Below, piece by piece: positions 8,184-16,494 of a stretch of DNA of 29,075 bases. The stretch's first letter is position 1; the number at the start of each line of letters is the position of its first letter. The DNA lies in NCBI GenBank assembly GCA_021323555.1, contig JAJONP010000012.1, positions 1 through 29,075 on the forward strand, read 5' to 3'. The notes under the pieces are model-generated. The model made no database searches. It was given only the letters and a program-made list of their open reading frames with translations, and was not told where the DNA came from. The translations under genes were made by a program, and so were the position numbers. Origin of the DNA: Gammaproteobacteria bacterium (GTDB lineage Bacteria; Pseudomonadota; Gammaproteobacteria; DSM-16500).

Positions 8184-11100
8184 ATGAGTGGTAATAGCCA
8201 GAAAAGAAACATTGCAAACCAGGTTACCCATGAACAAAGAGCAGCACAACCCCAATCTACTCGTCAAATACATCGCTTTCACCAACAATTAATCAAAAAA
8301 GATCATGTTAAAGCAAAAAAGAAGAGTCATTCAAAAGTTTCTCAACTCTATCATCCAGCTAATGGTAAACAGCGTGTAGTCCAAGTGAAGAAAGCCAAAG
8401 CCGTTAAAATGTATAATGCAGCAGGATTACGTGCTGCGAAAAACACAGCGTTTTGGGCAATAATGTTCTCCTTGATGCAAGTAGCTGAAGCCGCCATTAA
8501 AGTAAGCAGTGCTGCCAATTCTTCTAGAATGTTACCTCAAAGTAAGCGAAAAATGTATAATGTAGGCGCAGAAAATGGAGTAAATGCTACAGAGACTCAA
8601 CCTGCTTGTGTTGATGTCATAATGGCATCGCTTTCCCGTTTTTACCGGCTGCCCCAACAAGATATCCAGGTCAACACTTCCAGCGCTCTTACCCAGGAAA
8701 TTCAGGATAATTTTTTCCAGGATCCTCCTGCCTCCTATATAGCCCAAAATGGTGAACTGCTTTTTGCAAAATTTCTTGAGGAAAATGGTTATACCTACTC
8801 GGCGACTATCCAAGGTAAGCCGCCGGTGGAACCTGGCACTCCCGTAACGTGTTTCAAGTTCAAAGAAAGCTTGTTAAAGGGACAAGAGATAAATGCTTCT
8901 GGAATTCATTGTATGGGGGTTGATTTTCAAACGGATGATCCAGATAGCAGACAGAGCGTGCCATTAACAGGGATTTTTGATAGAGCATGGATACTGAATT
9001 CGGCGATAAATTTTGTAATGAAGGGCAATTTTAGGGGTGGTTTGTTAGCCAATTGCAGTGATTCCACTTTTCCGGTTCAGTTTAAAGCAGATTTATCCAA
9101 TGCACTGATTAGCTTTACTTCTTTTTCAGGAAGCGGCATTAGCTTCTGCGGCAGCCATGGCAAGCACGTTCAGATTGAGCTGGATACGGTAGATAAAAAT
9201 ATCCCTTTTTTTCTAGATTTGGAGCATACAGGATTTGAAGACTTATCGCTGACCTCAACAGCGCCCAATACTATGTTACGTATTGTGAGATCAAGTATCC
9301 AGCAATTTGAGACCAATACTATTCAGGTGGTTAACGGCATTGCAGAAGTTATAGGGGAATTAGGCGGATATTCTAATGTCAGCTTAGTAAGTGAGACACC
9401 GATAACGGGGGTTCTGACCGTAAAACGGGATATTGATATTTGTGCCGCTCAACAAACCGTAGCGCAAAATTTTAATGAAAACAGCAATGGTTGCGAGGTC
9501 GAAACAACTCAAGATCGCAATAATGGATATTTAGCCAGCTGTGCGGGTTATTGGTTAGGGGATCCACTGAAATGGATAACTCTTTATTTGGGTTATGATG
9601 ATGGGACGAATTACTTTAGTTCATGGACAGAAAAACCCAGTCCCAGCCCTGCACCGGCTCCATCACCCGTTCCAAGTCCGACACCAATACCAGCGCCAAG
9701 CCCCTCACCGGCTCCATCACCCGTTCCAAGTCCAACACCAATACCAGCGCCAAGTCCCTCACCGGCTCCATCACCTGTCCCAAGTCCCTCACCGGCTCCA
9801 AGTCCGGCACCAACACCAGCGCCAGTACCAAGTCCCTCACCAGTGCCAAGCCCGCCGCCTGATATCCAGAAAGATAATGAATTTTTTTTCATACTGCGCA
9901 TGGTATTAACAGGAATTGCGATTTTATTTTCAAGCGCTGCTATGGGCCGAATGACTTACAGAAACGATGAAAGCAAACCCTCTGTCAATGGATCGGGTAC
10001 CTCAGAAGAAGATGACAATAACATTTCTCTCCCGGATGTAGCATCAGATCCGTCTAACGTGTTTTTTATAAGTTCAGATCGAGACAACAGCTCCCTTTTA
10101 CTTCTAGCTGACTATCAGATTCGAATTTTACTGCCTTTGGCACTGACAAGCTTTAGCAGAATTCCTGGAAAAGACTATAGAAGAACAGAGCCTGGATTGA
10201 CCAAGTCCTATTTAGCTTATTTGGCTTATAACGGCATCGCCGATCTATTGAGCTGGACGCTCGTTCCAGCTGTTAGCGGGTTAAGTGTCATTATATACAT
10301 GAATTTTGCAGAACGATATCTTGATTTTGCTGATGATACATTTGCTAAAACGTATGCGGAAACTTCTGCTGGATTGGCAAACTTTTTTGTCACGGGCGGA
10401 TCTTTATTTCAATTAATTCCTACTCTGCGAAGTGGATATGATACATTACTGACCCGCTTATCCAACAAACTGGATGCACAATATCGGCTGAGTGGGAAAG
10501 AAAAAATTTTAATATTATTGGGTACAGTGTCCGCCTTGGGACTCACTATCAATGCCTGCCTTGCCGCATTGGAAATGTCTGAAGAAACCACGATAAACAC
10601 CCTTCTCACTTTTTGTCCCCTCTTCCCCGAATTTGCAGAATCCCCTGCCGCTAAAAGCTTTACTCAATATTCTTTGATTACCGCTTTTTCTGTACTGTCT
10701 GGCTATTCTGTTATTCATTTATTAAATGATCGATTTGCAGGATATAAAAAAGCCCTCGGAGATATAATAAAATCTGAACTGGATATTTCTGAAAGGAACG
10801 CTTATAGGCATTGTTTTGAAGATTCTCTCGCATCAGCAGGAGGCAGCAGTACAATAACGGTGGAGGTTGAACCCCCTGCGGCGGCTGCTCACTCGACAGG
10901 TTGGATGCTAACAGCGCTTCGATCTTTCTTGATGCCTTCTGTAGCCATTCTTTGCACTGCTTATTTCTTTTCAGGGCTTACTCCTGTCAATGAAACGGCT
11001 ATTCCTGCGGGGGAGTCTCTCTGTGATCTCTCGAGCACAGGAAAAGAAGCATTACCATTAGAATGGGAACGTCTTGATAAAGGTTTGTCAGCAGCTTATG

Positions 11101-11963
11101 TTCGAGCCAATATTCTTGCAGTACCGGCATGGTACATCGCGCCCGCTGTTGTTTGGTTATTAAATGAAGATGTTCCTCAATTTTTCAGAAACACCTGCAG
11201 AAATATCTACCGATTTTTCTGCCAAAGAGGTATTGCGGAAGAACACCTTTCTTTAATGAACACCTCAAACACTTACTCTTCGTCTTTAACGATTGCAGCC
11301 AGAGTACTGACTACTTGCATATTAATTTACTGCACACCTGGCACGCCGTTTAGCGCAGCTGGATTAATTATGGATTATCTATTGGCGCATGTATTTTGCC
11401 CCAACATTATAAAAAATATTATCTCGTATGTAGCAGGTTTTGGCGCAGTCACCCCCCTTACCTTCCATGCGCTTACGCAGAATATTACTGCTTTAGGCCT
11501 TGCCTGTGAAAATGAAAGGCTTGCAAAAACACCTGCTGATGCGTTACTAAGAAGCATCACCTATCGCGATAATATGCCGCTTATTCAAATCGCAGAAATA
11601 TATGCCACCACAGAAAAAGATTATTTAAATGATCCTTCTCTTAAGATGCAGGATCAAATAAATCAACTTAATTTAAGAAGGCATCTTAATGAGGTGCAAA
11701 TAGGCATTCAAAAAATACAATCCAACCTCTATCTAGCCCCAGAATTTATTGAAAGAATCGTATTTTCTACCTTAATAGTCAATAATACACGAGACGACTG
11801 CATTTATTATTATAAGGATTATAAGGAAAACAGGCTGGAAGATTGCTCTTGGGGAAAGGTTGCAGACTGGATCCCTGGCATTCGCTTTTTCGCACAATCA
11901 AAGTTCGAACAATATATGGCTAATCCCAACCCTCCACCTAGTGCTGTTCCCCTTTTTAATTAA
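8184..11963 (+). CDS. Large envelope protein: exported domain, Pro/Ser/Ala spacer, multi-TM domain
   Basis: A 1259-residue protein I do not recognise. In order: a very basic, Gln/Lys-rich start (about 1-80); a signal-like hydrophobic stretch ([15 protein letters not shown], about 91-105); a Cys-containing, strand-rich region (about 140-470); a low-complexity Pro-Ser-Ala-Pro spacer (about 485-560); a membrane segment ([19 protein letters not shown]); then a region to about 1150 with roughly eight further hydrophobic segments, and a charged tail. This implies an outward-facing N-terminal half tethered by a stiff spacer to an inner-membrane half. The start at 8184 has AGAGG upstream; an in-frame ATG at 8409 would give a shorter, conventional signal peptide but lacks a ribosome site. 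It follows the barrel-protein gene and may form a surface system with it. Function unknown. Confidence 0.7.
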   Translation: MSGNSQKRNIANQVTHEQRAAQPQSTRQIHRFHQQLIKKDHVKAKKKSHSKVSQLYHPANGKQRVVQVKKAKAVKMYNAAGLRAAKNTAFWAIMFSLMQVAEAAIKVSSAANSSRMLPQSKRKMYNVGAENGVNATETQPACVDVIMASLSRFYRLPQQDIQVNTSSALTQEIQDNFFQDPPASYIAQNGELLFAKFLEENGYTYSATIQGKPPVEPGTPVTCFKFKESLLKGQEINASGIHCMGVDFQTDDPDSRQSVPLTGIFDRAWILNSAINFVMKGNFRGGLLANCSDSTFPVQFKADLSNALISFTSFSGSGISFCGSHGKHVQIELDTVDKNIPFFLDLEHTGFEDLSLTSTAPNTMLRIVRSSIQQFETNTIQVVNGIAEVIGELGGYSNVSLVSETPITGVLTVKRDIDICAAQQTVAQNFNENSNGCEVETTQDRNNGYLASCAGYWLGDPLKWITLYLGYDDGTNYFSSWTEKPSPSPAPAPSPVPSPTPIPAPSPSPAPSPVPSPTPIPAPSPSPAPSPVPSPSPAPSPAPTPAPVPSPSPVPSPPPDIQKDNEFFFILRMVLTGIAILFSSAAMGRMTYRNDESKPSVNGSGTSEEDDNNISLPDVASDPSNVFFISSDRDNSSLLLLADYQIRILLPLALTSFSRIPGKDYRRTEPGLTKSYLAYLAYNGIADLLSWTLVPAVSGLSVIIYMNFAERYLDFADDTFAKTYAETSAGLANFFVTGGSLFQLIPTLRSGYDTLLTRLSNKLDAQYRLSGKEKILILLGTVSALGLTINACLAALEMSEETTINTLLTFCPLFPEFAESPAAKSFTQYSLITAFSVLSGYSVIHLLNDRFAGYKKALGDIIKSELDISERNAYRHCFEDSLASAGGSSTITVEVEPPAAAAHSTGWMLTALRSFLMPSVAILCTAYFFSGLTPVNETAIPAGESLCDLSSTGKEALPLEWERLDKGLSAAYVRANILAVPAWYIAPAVVWLLNEDVPQFFRNTCRNIYRFFCQRGIAEEHLSLMNTSNTYSSSLTIAARVLTTCILIYCTPGTPFSAAGLIMDYLLAHVFCPNIIKNIISYVAGFGAVTPLTFHALTQNITALGLACENERLAKTPADALLRSITYRDNMPLIQIAEIYATTEKDYLNDPSLKMQDQINQLNLRRHLNEVQIGIQKIQSNLYLAPEFIERIVFSTLIVNNTRDDCIYYYKDYKENRLEDCSWGKVADWIPGIRFFAQSKFEQYMANPNPPPSAVPLFN
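9637..9860 (+). repeat. Proline-rich coding minisatellite, 54-bp units
   Basis: Within the 1259-residue gene, an 18-codon unit ([18 protein letters not shown]) occurs twice almost perfectly in tandem and is followed by degenerate shorter units ([18 protein letters not shown]). The repeat is visible at DNA level (54-bp period) and encodes an extended Pro/Ser/Ala spacer. Such arrays change length by slippage. The strong skew makes long open frames on both strands here that are not genes. Confidence 0.85.
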
Positions 11964-12095
11964 CCGTCTTGTCTATCATATTTTTCCCTTAATGCACACA
12001 ACATAGTGGCTTTCATACAGGTGGATCAAAGAAAAGGTTTTTGCATAAAATTTACCTATTTGCATTCCCAATGATTTAGCCGTATATTTTACGCT

Positions 12096-12572
12096 ATGCG
12101 TATTTGGAGTATTCATCCTCAGTATTTAGATCCCAAAGGATTAGTAGCTTTGTGGCGAGAAGGCCTGCTTGCTCAAAATGTGCTAAGAGGAATGACTAAG
12201 GGATATCAACACCACCCTCAACTTATCCGTTTTAAAGCCCATTCTGCTCCTCTTAAAGCGCTTGCTAATTACCTCCAAGGGGTGTGCGATGAGGCCGAAA
12301 AACGAGGTTATCACTTTAATAGATCCAAGATCGCCCATGCCCCCGCTTCTCTGGATACCATCCTTGTGAGTACGGGACAAATCCATTATGAATGGCAGCA
12401 TTTTCTCAACAAAATAGAAAAACGGGATAATCTTCGTTTTAAAAAGCTCAAAGATATAAAAAACATAGAAGTGCATCCCCTCTTTACCTCTATAACAGGG
12501 AATATAGAAAATTGGGAACGCATTGACCAGGGAATTTTACCTTCAGTGATCAATCTAAATAGGTCAAGCTAG
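12096..12572 (+). CDS. Pyrimidine-dimer DNA glycosylase / endonuclease V family
   Basis: A 158-residue small basic DNA-repair protein. The N-terminus MRIWSIHPQYLDPKGLVALW followed by REGLLAQNVLRG and KGYQHHPQLIRFK is the diagnostic pattern of the T4 endonuclease V-like (Pyr_excise) family in bacteria, which removes UV-induced cyclobutane pyrimidine dimers by glycosylase/AP-lyase action. It has normal length for the bacterial branch. The start is fixed by the conserved MRIWS terminus although no good ribosome site is visible. It stands alone, 133 bp after the envelope gene and 208 bp before the next gene. Identification is good; substrate range is inferred from the family. Confidence 0.85.
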   Translation: MRIWSIHPQYLDPKGLVALWREGLLAQNVLRGMTKGYQHHPQLIRFKAHSAPLKALANYLQGVCDEAEKRGYHFNRSKIAHAPASLDTILVSTGQIHYEWQHFLNKIEKRDNLRFKKLKDIKNIEVHPLFTSITGNIENWERIDQGILPSVINLNRSS

Positions 12573-12704
12573 CTACTTATTCGAATTGCCTGCCTCATGA
12601 GAATACAAACTCATAGTGGCTGAAAATGACTAATTTTTTAAAATCCTTAATTATAAAAGAGCCCCTACCACGGGAGAAATTATCCGATAAAAACCGATGA
12701 GAAC

Positions 12705-12740
12705 CTTAATGCTTTCTTAAGGATAATGTGTTAATATAAA
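12705..12740 (+). promoter_or_regulatory. PmrA-box-like tandem site with -10 element
   Basis: CTTAATGCT (12705-12713), two bases, then CTTAAGGAT (12716-12724): a 9+2+9 tandem resembling the PmrA box described in Legionella and Coxiella (two cTTAATatT half-sites separated by 2 bp), with 7/9 and 6/9 matches. A -10-like TATAAA (12735-12740) lies 10 bp downstream, roughly the expected spacing. The same bases also form an inverted repeat (CCTTAA/TTAAGG), so a hairpin is the alternative. It lies 40 bp upstream of the 385-residue gene. Confidence 0.4.
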
Positions 12741-12780
12741 CCTAAAGAAATTATAAAAATAATGAAAACAAGGAGGAATT

Positions 12781-13938
12781 ATGCCAAAGAATCTCATCTT
12801 TAACATGCAAGTTATGCTAGATGACACATTGTTGTTTTATCAATCTTTTATAAAAGAACTCTTGAGCGATATGGATAAATTGGAGACTTCTATCCAGAAC
12901 AACCATCCCTTGGTTACCCTTTTCAAGTCTCGATTCCAGGAAAAATATGGGAAAGTGTTCTATGGCGCTGTTATGAAAACGATATCTCAGGCCATAAAAA
13001 ATCAACATGAGTCCGAAGTTATTCCTTTTGCAATTAGCGGCGAAGATATAGCCTCTGCGTTGAAAGTTCTTTTCTTAAGCGAAAAACCCCTGGCTGTCCA
13101 GCTCCGGGAAAGGCTCATTGCTCAATATCCGGATGTGGTTGAGGCTGTGGAGCATATAATAAATAACCAAGAGGCTCTGATAGACGCCATTTCGAACTAT
13201 AGTTCCCAACGAAAAGAAATCCTTAAGAAATATAGGGCGCTAGTGCCTGCAAAAAGGCTTCAAGAACTGGATGAGTGTCATAGCCCTGCCATGGCCATGC
13301 AATCTGATCTGAGTACTTTTGCCATGGTGTTAGAGAGAATCCAGGGGCAAATCCCCTTGGAAGCGCTGCAAAATTACCAAAAAGAAGTCCCGCAGGTAAG
13401 GCACCGTCAGCTTATAACCCTTTTTGAAAAATATCTCGCTCATCTGGGTACCTTCAAACTTAGCCCCGTCATTACTTATGCTGAAAAAAGTGACAAAGCC
13501 AGGAAATATGAAATTGCTGCCACTGCGTTGGCTATTTTAAAAGGAGACTTCACCTATAATAATGGGCCTAAACAAGGCTCTATACAACCAACAGCTCATT
13601 TAGACGATCCCCGTTATGAAGATATCGCAAATAAATCTCCTGAGGAAAAATTGGTATTGTGTAAAGAATACCTTAATCAGAAACCTGTAGCAGGCGAAGA
13701 GGCTACTCATTTAACCATGCTCGGTAAAAATCTCACGTCAGGAGTTTTGAGTATTTTCAGGAAAATAGTATTTACCCTGAAAATGCTTGATAAAGACTAT
13801 CGAGCAGAAGTGCGGAGGAACCAGCATATTAATTTAGGGTTGTATGGAATTTTTAGCACGAAATCAGAGGGTGCTATTTTAGGGGCACAGGTGGATCAGC
13901 TCCTCCATTCTCCGATGCCAGCGACTCCACTAGCCTGA
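12781..13938 (+). CDS. Unrecognised helical protein, candidate effector
   Basis: A 385-residue, highly charged and mostly alpha-helical soluble protein without a signal peptide or membrane segments. I recognise no domain. Notable parts are a helical N-terminal two-thirds (for example LDDTLLFYQSFIKELLSDMDKLET), a segment NNGPKQGSIQPTAHLDDPRYEDIA near 260-283, and a short C-terminal tail HSPMPATPLA rich in small residues. The start has a strong ribosome site (AAGGAGG, 4 nt upstream). The upstream site at 12705-12740 resembles a PmrA box, which in Legionella and Coxiella marks many Dot/Icm effector genes; together with cytosolic character this makes an effector role a reasonable but unproven guess. 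It is monocistronic. Confidence 0.7.
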   Translation: MPKNLIFNMQVMLDDTLLFYQSFIKELLSDMDKLETSIQNNHPLVTLFKSRFQEKYGKVFYGAVMKTISQAIKNQHESEVIPFAISGEDIASALKVLFLSEKPLAVQLRERLIAQYPDVVEAVEHIINNQEALIDAISNYSSQRKEILKKYRALVPAKRLQELDECHSPAMAMQSDLSTFAMVLERIQGQIPLEALQNYQKEVPQVRHRQLITLFEKYLAHLGTFKLSPVITYAEKSDKARKYEIAATALAILKGDFTYNNGPKQGSIQPTAHLDDPRYEDIANKSPEEKLVLCKEYLNQKPVAGEEATHLTMLGKNLTSGVLSIFRKIVFTLKMLDKDYRAEVRRNQHINLGLYGIFSTKSEGAILGAQVDQLLHSPMPATPLA

Positions 13939-14519
13939 AATGAGAAAGTGGTTACCCTTTTTTATAAGTTATGATTGAGGTTTCATTGATGAAGCGGGCG
14001 GTGCTCTTACCCCAGCTCAAAATCCTTTTGGGCCGAAAGTGTTACCCACGTCTTCGGTATGAACTGTTACCTATGTCTTCAGAATGGACAAAGGTACCTT
14101 GAGACTACCTATCGTTTATGGTTTGAGTTCGGCTTCAAATACAAACTCTAGTACATCATCACGCACTTCTTCGGGAACCATTGAAAAAACTCGTATAGCG
14201 ATTACTGAAAACAGCTTCGCTTTGTGATTTCTACAAGTTAAGGCCGTCTTGTTGTTTATCACCAGGAATGTAACAGATATTATGAAGAATAGGCTTTCTT
14301 GCCATCGGTAAAAGGGCCTGTTTAGCAGCTAAATCACTGACTGTTTCTCTTATTATTGGATATATAAATCTTCGCATCTTCCTCAATCAAAATATGAGAA
14401 AATCTCATAGAACGACTATTGTTAGCCTTCTTTATGTTTTTATGAGAAAGGAATTGCAGCCTTTTCTAGAAATAAAAAAAGCAGTAACTTTAATCTTTAT
14501 ATTTTTACTTTTTAATGTC
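13939..14519. other. Gene-poor stretch with mobile-element debris
   Basis: About 580 bp with no confident gene. It contains the 25-bp tandem repeat at 14040-14089. On the minus strand there is a 48-codon frame at 14231-14377 (begins MRRFIYPIIRETVSDLAAKQ, ribosome site too close) and, in another frame, a gene-like tail VFSMVPEEVRDDVLEFVFEA ending in a stop near 14126. Neither is recognised; they look like decayed coding remnants. Confidence 0.4.
14040..14089. mobile_element. Tandem 25-bp terminal repeats of a lost insertion sequence
   Basis: Two adjacent 25-bp units, beginning TGTTACCCACGTCTTC (14040) and TGTTACCTATGTCTTC (14065) and both ending in GRAC, are about 80% identical. Multiple terminal repeats starting TGTTACC are a feature of IS21/IS481-type ends, so this is probably one end of a deleted element. 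No matching transposase remains nearby. The family assignment is tentative. Confidence 0.4.
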
Positions 14520-14726
14520 TTATTTACTGGCTGGACAAAAAAGCGAGTAAGCTGTCCATAGAGCCGCTATCCCTACTGAAGAATAAATAAATCTACTTAA
14601 AAAAGTCATCTCCCCAAACAGAGCTGCCACGAGGTTAAATTGGAAAATTCCCACTAACCCCCAATTGAGTGCGCCAATGATCACCAGAATATAAGCCACC
14701 CAGTCTATAACGGATAATTTAGTCAT
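14520..14726 (-). CDS. DUF378 small membrane protein
   Basis: A 68-residue protein with two hydrophobic helices. The sequence VIDWVAYILVIIGALNWGLV followed by GIFQFNLVAALFG and a second helix is the typical DUF378 pattern (conserved N-W-G-L in the first helix). These are inner-membrane proteins of unknown function, often expressed under stress. The ribosome site AAGGAG is well placed (6 nt before the ATG). It stands alone between two mobile-element remnants, yet looks intact. Confidence 0.8.
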   Translation of the reverse strand: MTKLSVIDWVAYILVIIGALNWGLVGIFQFNLVAALFGEMTFLSRFIYSSVGIAALWTAYSLFCPASK

Positions 14727-14938
14727 GATTTTTCTCCTTTTTATTCCTAAATAAAACGATGAGCCTAATAGTAATGTCCTATTTCGCTATCGATACTTGC
14801 CTCCTACATTCCTTAAGGATTTAAGGACATCAGGCCATTTAATTAACTTCGTCACCATAATTCTAAAAATTTTTAGGAAAAAGCGCAATCTTTATGCTGT
14901 TAGTGGTTGATAATCACTTATTATCTGTGGCAAAGCAT

Positions 14939-15452
14939 TGACCTTTCCTCGAAATTACGGACAGCGCGCTAAGCTGCTTTTTGTCCTTCAAACGAAACTG
15001 GACTTAAATAACCGAGCTTCGAAAGAAGACACTGTCGATTATAACACACATCGATATAATCGAACACCTGTATTTTCGCTTGGGAACGGGCATTAAAGCG
15101 TTCTCCGTGTATTGCCTCAACTTTCAGACTTCCATTCCAACTTTCCATCGCGGCATTATCAAAACAATCTCCCTTCTTGCTCATGCTGCAAATGAACCCG
15201 TATTTTGTTAATAACGCTTGATATTCGCGTGAACAATATTGAACGCCGCGATCTGAGCATAAATCATCGCTTGTGCTATTCCCAAATCTTGGCAACTCCT
15301 TCTTTTTTAGCTCTTTCAAGCGTTTGCTCTTTGAATTGCGGGCTGTATTTTTTACGCTGCTGCCTCATTTTCCCTTTTTCGTTGCTCATCTTTCACCTCA
15401 TAGATAGATTTTACTATCTTAGCAAGGTGTCCGTAAGATCGGGGAAGGATCA
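14939..15452 (-). mobile_element. Internally deleted IS3-family element with both ends
   Basis: Imperfect terminal inverted repeats of about 25 bp bound the element. The left end reads TGACCTTTCCTCGAAATTAC from 14939; the right end on the minus strand reads TGATCCTTCCCCGATCTTAC from 15452; both continue GGACA. Inside are the start of orfA and the end of orfB on the minus strand; the middle is missing, leaving 514 bp against the 1.2-1.4 kb usual for the family. Flanking triplets (CAT and CAC) do not form a perfect target duplication. Confidence 0.8.
14969..15389 (-). pseudogene. IS3-family transposase remnant (orfA start joined to orfB end)
   Basis: From the ATG at 15389 (ribosome site GAGGTG) the frame reads MSNEKGKMRQQRKKYSPQFK then EQTLERAKKEGV, the HTH-protein OrfA start, and stops soon after. 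In another frame, to 14969, the C-terminal part of OrfB follows: SDRGVQYCSREYQALL, then GDCFDNAAMESWNGSLKVEA and YNRQCLLSKLGYLSPVSFE, the integrase-core end including the catalytic Glu region (AAMESW). Most of OrfA and the first half of OrfB, with the first catalytic Asp, are gone. The usual HSDRG has lost its His (CSDRG), suggesting a second small deletion. It cannot make an active transposase. Confidence 0.85.
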
Positions 15453-15702
15453 CACATTACCTCCGGGTTATCTTGTAACTCTATCTTCGCTTCCAAGGCT
15501 GTTTGTTTTTATAGCTTGCTATTTTCTTTATCTTTGCAACTAAAATTTATCACACCCTAAAAAGTCTTTACAAAACCATTATACGTTTTTACTCTATTCT
15601 TATAAGGCATAAAGTAAATTTTAAAATCGTCTATTTTTTTAAAATCCTCTCTAAAGATACAGATAACCTAATTAAAAATTTTTTAAACAGGCTAAATAAT
15701 AT

Positions 15703-15730
15703 TTGACTTATAAACATCTTATGTTATAAT
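15703..15730 (+). promoter_or_regulatory. Sigma-70 promoter of the HTH gene
   Basis: TTGACT (15703-15708) and a perfect TATAAT (15725-15730) are separated by 16 bp. Transcription would start near 15737, leaving a leader of about 125 nt before the ATG at 15862. It is the best promoter in the window. The rest of 15453-15702 is AT-rich and shows no gene. Confidence 0.7.
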
Positions 15731-15744
15731 TTTCAAATGAAAAA

Positions 15745-15771
15745 TTATTGTTTATAAAAAATAAACAATAA
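15745..15771 (+). promoter_or_regulatory. Perfect 11-bp inverted repeat in the leader
   Basis: TTATTGTTTAT (15745-15755) and ATAAACAATAA (15761-15771) are exact inverted copies around a 5-A loop, starting about 8 bp after the predicted transcription start. The position fits an operator for a repressor, possibly the HTH protein itself, or an RNA hairpin in the leader. AT-only stems of this kind are weak in RNA, so a protein-binding site is favoured. Confidence 0.5.
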
Positions 15772-15861
15772 AAAATAATAAATTTTCTCCTGCGACTCCA
15801 TTTTTCTATGAGAATAAAAAGACAATATTAAAAGCCTATTTTTATTATAAGGAGTTAAATT

Positions 15862-16188
15862 ATGTCATCACCATATCAAAAGGGAGCTCTTCAAAATAAC
15901 CTCGGTAGGTTTCAAATTATAATGAAATCGCCTCTAACTGAGCGTTTATCTAACAAAGATGCTGCTAAATATCTTCATATTAGCGTATTCACTCTTAATA
16001 AAATGCGTCAGCATGGTTTTGGTCCTGCCTTTATCAAGCTTTTTGGGAAAATTTTTTATTACAAACGTGATTTGGACGAATTCCTAAAATATCACTGGCG
16101 TTGGATTAATAACTTTCCTTCTTTAGCGCAAGAAAAGTATCATTATTCTTTCTTGCAAGCAGAAGATAAGATGTTTTCGTTCTGGTAA
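15862..16188 (+). CDS. Excisionase/AlpA-like helix-turn-helix protein
   Basis: A 108-residue basic protein. Residues about 27-78 match the small winged-helix HTH_17 (excisionase/MerR-like) domain: LSNKDAAKYLHISVFTLNKM with the first helices, a Gly-Pro turn (GFGPAFIKLFGKIFYYKRDL) forming the wing, and DEFL at the end. Such proteins act as excisionases (recombination directionality factors) or small transcription factors of integrated elements. The ribosome site AAGGAG is 7 nt from the ATG, with its own promoter and an inverted repeat upstream. It lies in an accessory region that also holds an integrase relic 3.5 kb away. The domain call is good; excisionase versus regulator cannot be decided. 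Confidence 0.65.
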   Translation: MSSPYQKGALQNNLGRFQIIMKSPLTERLSNKDAAKYLHISVFTLNKMRQHGFGPAFIKLFGKIFYYKRDLDEFLKYHWRWINNFPSLAQEKYHYSFLQAEDKMFSFW

Positions 16189-16347
16189 ATGTCGCTTATA
16201 GATATCCCCGTCATCTGTGAAATAAAAATCAATATCAAAACAACTTAACTTTTTCTGAAAAGCCCGAAATACAGACGTTGCGCCCCAGAGGGCGAACTTG
16301 CCTTTACCAGAGGTAACTGTGGGAGTAACAGCAAAATCATAAAACAC
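16123..16347 (-). pseudogene. Possible N-terminal remnant of an AbiEii-type nucleotidyltransferase
   Basis: A 74-codon minus-strand frame without a ribosome site. Its first 50 residues read like the start of the nucleotidyltransferase fold of AbiEii/MenT-type toxins: GKFALWGATSVFRAF followed 11 residues later by FDIDFYF, compared with the family G-G-T-(A/S) and D-I-D-F motifs (here the second Gly is Ala). The rest, overlapping the end of the HTH gene on the other strand, does not fit. Tentative; it may be chance. The remainder of 16189-16494 has no recognisable gene. Confidence 0.25.
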
Positions 16348-16494
16348 AATAAAAACTATAAAATTAATATACGAATATATGCCTTAAATAGCACTTAGCT
16401 CCATCAATCAATCCTTTCAACCCCCTCTTGCTGCATCTCAAAATCCTTGCTCGGGCGCGCCGGGAAGAGCCGTAGAGCAGATCATCATTGATCT

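Noticed and set aside
9595..9909. Long open frames on both strands across the proline repeat
   Set aside because: They are by-products of the 54-bp repeat, which leaves several frames free of stops; the products are low-complexity and lack a start context. The real frame continues on both sides.
15205..15543. Plus-strand 112-codon frame
   Set aside because: It is antisense to the IS3 transposase remnant and its terminal repeat and has no family resemblance.
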